A model generated the notes under the pieces. That model was given only the letters and a program-made list of their open reading frames with translations, was not told where the DNA came from and searched no databases. From Streptomyces montanisoli (GTDB lineage: Bacteria; Actinomycetota; Actinomycetes; Streptomycetales; Streptomycetaceae), in NCBI RefSeq assembly GCF_017813245.1, contig NZ_JAGIQL010000057.1:1-36776 (forward strand): a DNA stretch of 36,776 bases, written 5' to 3'. The translations under genes and the position numbers were made by a program. How positions within the stretch are numbered: the first letter of the stretch is position 1; every line of letters starts with the position of its first letter. Below are positions 32,524 to 36,776 of this stretch, piece after piece.

Positions 32524-34496
32524 CCTTCCAGATCCAGGCCGTGACGATCTACGGAAAGCAGCCCGGCCAGATCCGCACCGTGCCGTTTCGGCCCGGTGAG
32601 TTGAACATCGTCACCGGCGACTCCCGGCGTGGCAAGAGCGCCCTGCTCACCATCATCGACTACTGCCTGGCCAGCGGCGGCTATCCGGTCAAGGCCGGCC
32701 GGGTCCGCGACTATGTCAGCGCCTACGCCGTCACCCTGGTCAGAAGCGGCCAGCAGCTGTTCGTCGCTCGTCGAGCGCCCGCGGGGAAGGCCGCGTCCAG
32801 CACCGTGCTGTGCGTTCTCGCCCAGGCCCACGGCACGCCGCCCCCGCCGCTAGAGTCCCTCACCTTCGCCACACCGCTGGACGCGGCAAAAGACAGGATC
32901 AGCGACTTCTGCGGCATCGACCGCACCGTTCGGGTGCCGGCCGTGGGCAACGCCAGGACCATCGCCCCGTCCATCCGCCATGCCCTGTTCTTCTGCTTCC
33001 AGGCACAGAACGAGGTCGCCAATCAGGACTTGCTCTTCCATTCCCAGGGCGAGGAGTGGCGTCCCAACACCATCCGCGGTGTCCTGCCCTACTTTCTGGG
33101 CGCGGTCGATGTGGAACAGGCCTTGCGGCGCAACCGGCTGCGTATTTTGCGCCGTGACCTCGCCGATCTGGAGGCCGCCCTCGCCCCGGCCCGCCAGCTC
33201 GACCCGGCGGCGGGGCAGGCACTGGCCCTGGTGACGGAGGCCGTCGAGGCAGGTCTGCTCGCCTCGCCGTCCGAGGGACGGCAGGAACCTCAGGCGGACG
33301 AGGTCCTCGGTCTGCTGCGTCAGGCTCTCGACCACAACAGCCCCGTGGCCGCCGGGGACGATGCTGAAGATCCGCTGGGTGTCCTGACCGCCCGCCGCGG
33401 CGAACTGCGCCGCCTGCACGGGCAGACCCGCGTGAAGATCACCGACCTGAAGCGGGCGGTTGCGGAGAACACCGCCTTCACCACCCAGGCCACCGAGCAG
33501 CGCGCCCGCCTGGTCTCCCTCGGCCTGCTGCGCCTGGACCCCGAGACCTCCCAGGCATCGCACTGCCCGGTGTGTGACAGCGCCCTGGACTCGGCCAATG
33601 AGACCGTCACCGCGCTCACCGGCGATCTGGCCCACCTAGAAGGCGATCTTGAGGTCATCGGCAGCGACACCCCGGCCCTGCAGCGTCTGCTCGGCCAGGA
33701 GGAAGAGCGTCTGCAACAGCTGCGCTCCGCGCTCGCCCGCAATCAGGAGGAGATAAACGAGGTCAGCGCCGGCCTGCGGGCCCTGCACCGCGAGCCCGAC
33801 GCCATACGCCGGGCCGCTCTGGTCCAGGGGCGCATCAGTCTCTACCTGGACAGCACCGCGCAGCGCACGGTGCTCCCCCAGATCGAGGACCGGCGTGAGG
33901 AACTGCGCGGGCAGATCGCCCATCTTGAGGAACTGCTCAGTGACGACATCCAGGGCGAGCGTCTGGCCAGCTACCTCTCCCTGATCAGTCAGAAGATCAC
34001 GGCCAAGGCGAAGGCTCTCGGGCTCGAGCACTCCGAGAACCCGGTCCGCCTCGACGCCAACCGGCTCACCGTCATCGCCGACAAGCCCGACGGACCGTTG
34101 CCCCTGCGCGAAATGGGCAGCGGCGAGAACCACCTCGGCTACCACGTGGCGGCGCTGCTGAGCCTGCACGAGTGGTTCACCGAGCACCACGCGCCCGTGC
34201 CGCGCCTGCTCGTTCTCGACCAGCCGTCGCAGGTGTACTTCCCCCGAGACCACACCGATGACGCGGTCCTGGGAGAGGACGACCGCAACAGACTGCTGAA
34301 CGTGTTCCGTGCCTTCCACGACACGCTGCGCCTGCTGGACGGCCAGTTCCAGATCATCGTCATGGAACACGCCGATCTGGCCGATGACGCCTTCGCCCCG
34401 TATGTCAGAGAGCGGTGGCGCAACGACCTCAACGAAGCACTCGTGCCAGCCGACTGGATCGACGAGGCGGACGATACCGCAGCCCAGGACGACTGA
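32520..34496 (+). CDS. ABC-3C system ATPase, DUF3732 (SMC/Rad50-like)
   Basis: A 658-residue SMC-like ATPase from GTG 32520, overlapping the middle-component stop. Walker A GDSRRGKSA (33-41), Q-loop region FFCFQAQNEVANQ, two coiled-coil arms around a zinc hook CPVC (C349-C352), then MGSGENHLGYHVA, which replaces the usual ABC signature, and LLVLDQPSQVYFP as Walker B. The DQPSQ-x-YFP string is the hallmark I associate with DUF3732. A final IIVMEHADL switch segment follows. It would act as sensor and switch for the nuclease-like effector two genes upstream. All motifs are intact. The longer open frame from 32103 is a shadow of the middle component. Confidence 0.88.
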   Translation: MTFQIQAVTIYGKQPGQIRTVPFRPGELNIVTGDSRRGKSALLTIIDYCLASGGYPVKAGRVRDYVSAYAVTLVRSGQQLFVARRAPAGKAASSTVLCVLAQAHGTPPPPLESLTFATPLDAAKDRISDFCGIDRTVRVPAVGNARTIAPSIRHALFFCFQAQNEVANQDLLFHSQGEEWRPNTIRGVLPYFLGAVDVEQALRRNRLRILRRDLADLEAALAPARQLDPAAGQALALVTEAVEAGLLASPSEGRQEPQADEVLGLLRQALDHNSPVAAGDDAEDPLGVLTARRGELRRLHGQTRVKITDLKRAVAENTAFTTQATEQRARLVSLGLLRLDPETSQASHCPVCDSALDSANETVTALTGDLAHLEGDLEVIGSDTPALQRLLGQEEERLQQLRSALARNQEEINEVSAGLRALHREPDAIRRAALVQGRISLYLDSTAQRTVLPQIEDRREELRGQIAHLEELLSDDIQGERLASYLSLISQKITAKAKALGLEHSENPVRLDANRLTVIADKPDGPLPLREMGSGENHLGYHVAALLSLHEWFTEHHAPVPRLLVLDQPSQVYFPRDHTDDAVLGEDDRNRLLNVFRAFHDTLRLLDGQFQIIVMEHADLADDAFAPYVRERWRNDLNEALVPADWIDEADDTAAQDD

Positions 34497-34527
34497 CCGG
34501 TCCTCCGCTCTCATCGCTGGACGGTCA
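34494..34527 (+). terminator. Putative hairpin terminator after the ABC-3C operon
   Basis: TGACCGGTCC (34494-34503, including the stop codon) pairs with GGACGGTCA (34519-34527) around a 15-base loop, with one bulged base. There is no U-run, which is common for Streptomyces terminators. The position directly at the last stop supports the call. Confidence 0.4.
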
Positions 34528-35198
34528 TGGCCAGTCCTGCTTTTCGAGGATCTCCATCAGGTGACTCTCGATGGAGCAGCGGTGAGATCACAGGTCATCA
34601 GTGGCGAGGCCAACGGGTGCGCGACTGGCTTCACCGCCCGGCTACGTCCAGGAATTACTCTCCCGAGCGCTTCCTGATCTCCTCAATAGAGGAACGTGTC
34701 GCGGCACTCCGGCCACGCTCCACGCTCCACGCTCCACGCTCCACGCTCCACGCTCCACGCTCCACGCTCCACGCTCCACGCTCCACGCTCCACGCTCCAC
34801 GCTCCACGCTCCACGCTCCAGCCAGATAATGCCTCTGACCAGCGCAGGTCCCGCACCTGCCATAACGGTCTGTACGAGAACGACATGGGCATTCGTCACT
34901 CATGTCAGTAGCGGATCGGCACCACATGTCAGTGCCAATCACCAGGTCACAGGGCTTGTGTCACTGACACCTAAGTGACGATGTTCAACTGACACTCTCC
35001 TGCAGACCATCACTGTGGCTGGCCTGTGTAAACACGCATCCTTCAGAGGGCTCGCGCAAGAAAGGTCGCATCCGGCAGCGGCCATCAACGACGACAGCTC
35101 GTCACCATCGGCCGGGAAGCGATCACCTTTGCTGAGGTCCTTCCGCGCCCGTGCTTCGGTCCACCCGCACCGACGGCTCCCGTTCTGCCGCAGGGCGG
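34497..35198. other. Intergenic region between ABC-3C operon and helicase copy B
   Basis: About 700 bases without a supported gene. It contains the terminator-like hairpin at its left edge, a second weak hairpin at 34552-34576 (CTCCATC/GATGGAG), and the heptamer tandem array at 34713-34820. 34821-35000 is noticeably less GC-rich than the rest of the window. Open frames across the array exist only because the repeat unit has no stop in any frame. Confidence 0.5.
34713..34820. repeat. Heptanucleotide tandem repeat, (CCACGCT)x15
   Basis: Fifteen perfect copies of the 7-base unit CCACGCT run from 34713 to 34817, followed by a partial CCA. No unit carries a substitution. Because 7 is not a multiple of 3, the array reads through all frames as a 7-residue period. 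It lies in non-coding DNA 216 bases after the ABC-3C operon. Slippage variation in copy number is expected; copy number from short reads could be wrong. Confidence 0.95.
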
Positions 35199-36650
35199 TC
35201 AGCGTGCCGGCGGGTTTCCGTCGGGGTGCTCGTGGATCCAGGAAAGGCCGCCGAGGTCGAGGCGCCGGCGGGTGCGGGTGACGGCGACATAGGCGAGACG
35301 GGCTTCGCTGTCGCTGATCGGTCCGGGGACGGGGCGGCCGGTGTCGTCGTGCTTGTCGGTGTTCTTCGGCGGGGTGAAGTCGTCGGCGATCTTCACGCAG
35401 GGCCATTCACGGCCTTTGGCCTTGTGGGCAGTTGACACGGTCACCTCGGCCTGTTGCTCCGGAGTGAGGTGAGCGAGGGCGGCCAGGATGGCGTCGGTGC
35501 CGTGGGTGTCGACGAGGTCGACCAGCGGCTGCAGGTCACGTCCGGCCGGGTCGTGGGCTGCGTAGTCCTGCAGTTCACCCCAGGAGGGGAACAGCACCAG
35601 CTCGGGGTGGGAGGTGCGGCGGCCCTCCTTGAGGTCACGGGCGGCCAGGGCCAGGGCGCGCAGGCTGTCCCCTCCCCCGGCCAGTCCCACGCGGTATCCG
35701 GCGGCCAGCAGGTCCATGACGTGGGCCATGGCGCCGACGTTGGTGCGGCACAGCACGACGTCGGGCCGGACGAGGTGCCCGAGTTCGGTAGGCACGGCGG
35801 GGGTGCCGGTCAGGCGGATCGGTGCCTCCGCGATGGAAAGCCAGCGGTTGGCCTCCTGGGCCAGGTGGGGGCCGAAGCGGAAGGACTGCGACAGGACGAG
35901 CTGAGTGCCCTCGAAGCCTGTCATGACGTCTTTGGCGCCGCGCCACTGGTAGATGGCCTGGGCGGAGTCGCCGACCATCACCAGCTGAGCGTGGCCGCGC
36001 TGATCGAGAAAGATCTGTTCGACGACGGGGTTGGTGTCCTGGGCCTCGTCCAGCAGCAGGAAGTCGGCGTCGATCTTCGGCTGACTGAGAGCCCAGATCT
36101 TCAGGTAGTGGTCGTGGTCGAAGCGCACGGCCCCGTCGTCGGGGTGCTGCAGGTCGGCCCAGGCTTTGCGGGCGAACGGCACGATGTGGGCGGCGAGTTG
36201 GGTGTGCAGGTCCGTGTCTTCCAGACCGCGCAGGCGGGGGACGTGATGGCGGGTGATCGTCTCGTCGGCGGTGCGGCAGAAGCCGGCCACGGTGCGCAGC
36301 GTGGCGTTGGAGAGGGTCTTTTGTGAGATGTCGCGGTCGCCGATGCGGATCGGCTTGGTGATGCCGAGGGCCTGTCCGGTCTGCCAGGCCGGGCGGCGGG
36401 GGGCGTTCAGGCGGCGGGTGTAGCGGTGGCCGACGGCGGCGTAGGCCAGGGCGTGGGCGGTCTTGCACTGCACGGTGTCGGGGAAGCGGGTGCGTGCGTC
36501 CTGGGCGATGGCCCGGTTGTAGGCGAGGTAGCGGCCGCGGCGTTTGGTGGTGCGGGCGAGCAGGGTCAGGGTGGTGGTCTTGCCGGTACCCGCGCCGGCC
36601 TGCAGGGCGAGGTGGTGGCCGGCGTGGAAGGCGTCGGCCGCGGCCGTCTG
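35199..36650 (-). pseudogene. UvrD/Rep-family helicase (copy B), 5' end removed by IS3
   Basis: This 483-residue stretch is a close relative of copy A at 144-1604; by eye about four in five residues are identical. Walker A AGAGTGKTT, LLLDEAQDTNP, VGDSAQAIYQWRGA, SQSFRFGP, STAHKAKGREW and YVAVTRTRRRL are all intact. The match to copy A begins exactly at QTAAADAF (copy A residue 7), because the IS3 left end (from 36651) replaces the start codon and first residues. The frame continues into the IS to an ATG at 36686, which would add 12 IS-encoded residues (MKSSLHFTRYGS), without a clear ribosome-binding site. It may therefore be silent, or expressed as a fusion; the helicase core itself is undamaged. 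Its upstream operon partners are not in the window. Confidence 0.82.
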
Positions 36651-36776
36651 TGAACCGTACCGGGTGAAGTGGAGACTCGATTTCATGAGAGGATCGAGTC
36701 ATGGCACGTCCTTCCCGTTATCCTGTTGAGCTGCGCCGTCGTGCGGTGCGGATGGTCGCCGAGGTGCGACCCGAGT
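36651..36776 (+). mobile_element. IS3-family insertion sequence, left end (partial)
   Basis: The terminal inverted repeat begins TGAACCGTACCGGGT at 36651, identical for its first 15 bases to the reverse complement of the IS end at 127. The OrfA start follows at 36701. The element is oriented like the one at the left edge, and it interrupts helicase copy B. It runs out of the window after 126 bases. Confidence 0.85.
36701..36776 (+). CDS. IS3-family transposase OrfA, N-terminal fragment
   Basis: ATG 36701 follows a GAGAGGA ribosome-binding site. The 25 visible codons read MARPSRYPVELRRRAVRMVA and on, the usual opening of the HTH_Tnp_1 domain of IS3/IS911-type OrfA, which binds the IS ends. 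It is cut by the window edge, so the leucine-zipper region and the frameshift into OrfB are not seen. It probably belongs to the same IS type whose OrfB tail lies at 2-100. Confidence 0.88.
   Translation, partial: MARPSRYPVELRRRAVRMVAEVRPE

Noticed and set aside
34552..34576. Second terminator hairpin CTCCATC/GATGGAG
   Set aside because: Seven-base arms with an 11-base loop and no U-run, located 50 bases past a better candidate; too weak to list as a feature.
34713..34820. CRISPR-like array
   Set aside because: The unit is a 7-base pure tandem repeat with no spacers, and no cas gene other than a helicase-coupled Cas4-like nuclease is present.
34655..34942. Apparent proteins made of a repeated 7-residue unit across the heptamer array
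   Set aside because: They exist only because the 7-base unit has no stop in any frame; no ribosome-binding site or flanking coding signal.
1..36776. Window as a simple circular plasmid with one IS3
   Set aside because: The bases flanking the two IS ends do not form a target duplication, and no replication initiator, partition pair or origin was recognised. Not excluded, only unsupported.

Overview
The window looks like accessory DNA from a high-GC actinomycete, most likely Streptomyces. Third codon positions are very GC-rich, GTG starts are common, ATGA/GTGA overlaps between genes are common, and it carries a DUF6083-type protein and IS3, IS5 and ISAs1 elements. I see no rRNA, tRNA or housekeeping gene. 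It reads as a defence and DNA-processing island. Both ends lie inside an IS3-family element: bases 1-127 are its right end and about 36651-36776 its left end, in the same orientation. Those terminal stretches are about 127 and 126 bases, so the window may be a whole short-read contig broken at a repeated IS.

Layout. (1) 144-4587: a minus-strand run of DUF6083 protein, ribbon-helix-helix-like protein and UvrD-family helicase (copy A), preceded by an XRE regulator. The regulator is divergent from a cysteine-rich 339-residue protein, and three GTGCAG-N4-CTGCAC operator-like sites lie between them. (2) 4687-10742, minus strand: a coiled-coil/winged-helix protein, a Cas4/RecB-like nuclease with a likely Fe-S cluster, a 489-residue unknown, an SF1 helicase (these last three coupled by 4-base overlaps), and a 335-residue DNA-binding-like protein. 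(3) 10910-19181, plus strand, diverging from (2): SbcD (Mre11) and SbcC (Rad50), then a TnsB/MuA-like DDE transposase, a TnsC/TniB-like ATPase and a 357-residue unknown. Regions 2 and 3 together are the best candidate for an undescribed system. (4) 19191-22788, minus strand: three uncharacterised genes including a 752-residue protein with a degenerate STAND-like P-loop. (5) 23702-26934, minus strand: an OLD-family ATPase-TOPRIM nuclease followed by a UvrD helicase, a Gabija-like pair. (6) 27716-30579: an IS5-family transposase with a convergent accessory ORF, then an intact ISAs1 element with a 10-bp target duplication. (7) 30824-34496, plus strand: a complete three-gene ABC-3C conflict system of nuclease-like effector, middle component and DUF3732 ATPase. 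(8) 34713-34820: a heptamer repeated 15 times, then a second UvrD helicase (copy B) whose first codons were removed by the right-hand IS3.

The shared theme is recognition and processing of DNA ends and foreign DNA. The window holds four SF1 helicases, four nuclease-type enzymes (Mre11, Cas4-like, OLD-TOPRIM, DUF4297-like), two SMC/Rad50-type ATPases and a Tn7/Mu-type transposition pair, all in mobile DNA. Calls rest on motifs read by eye; no database search was possible.
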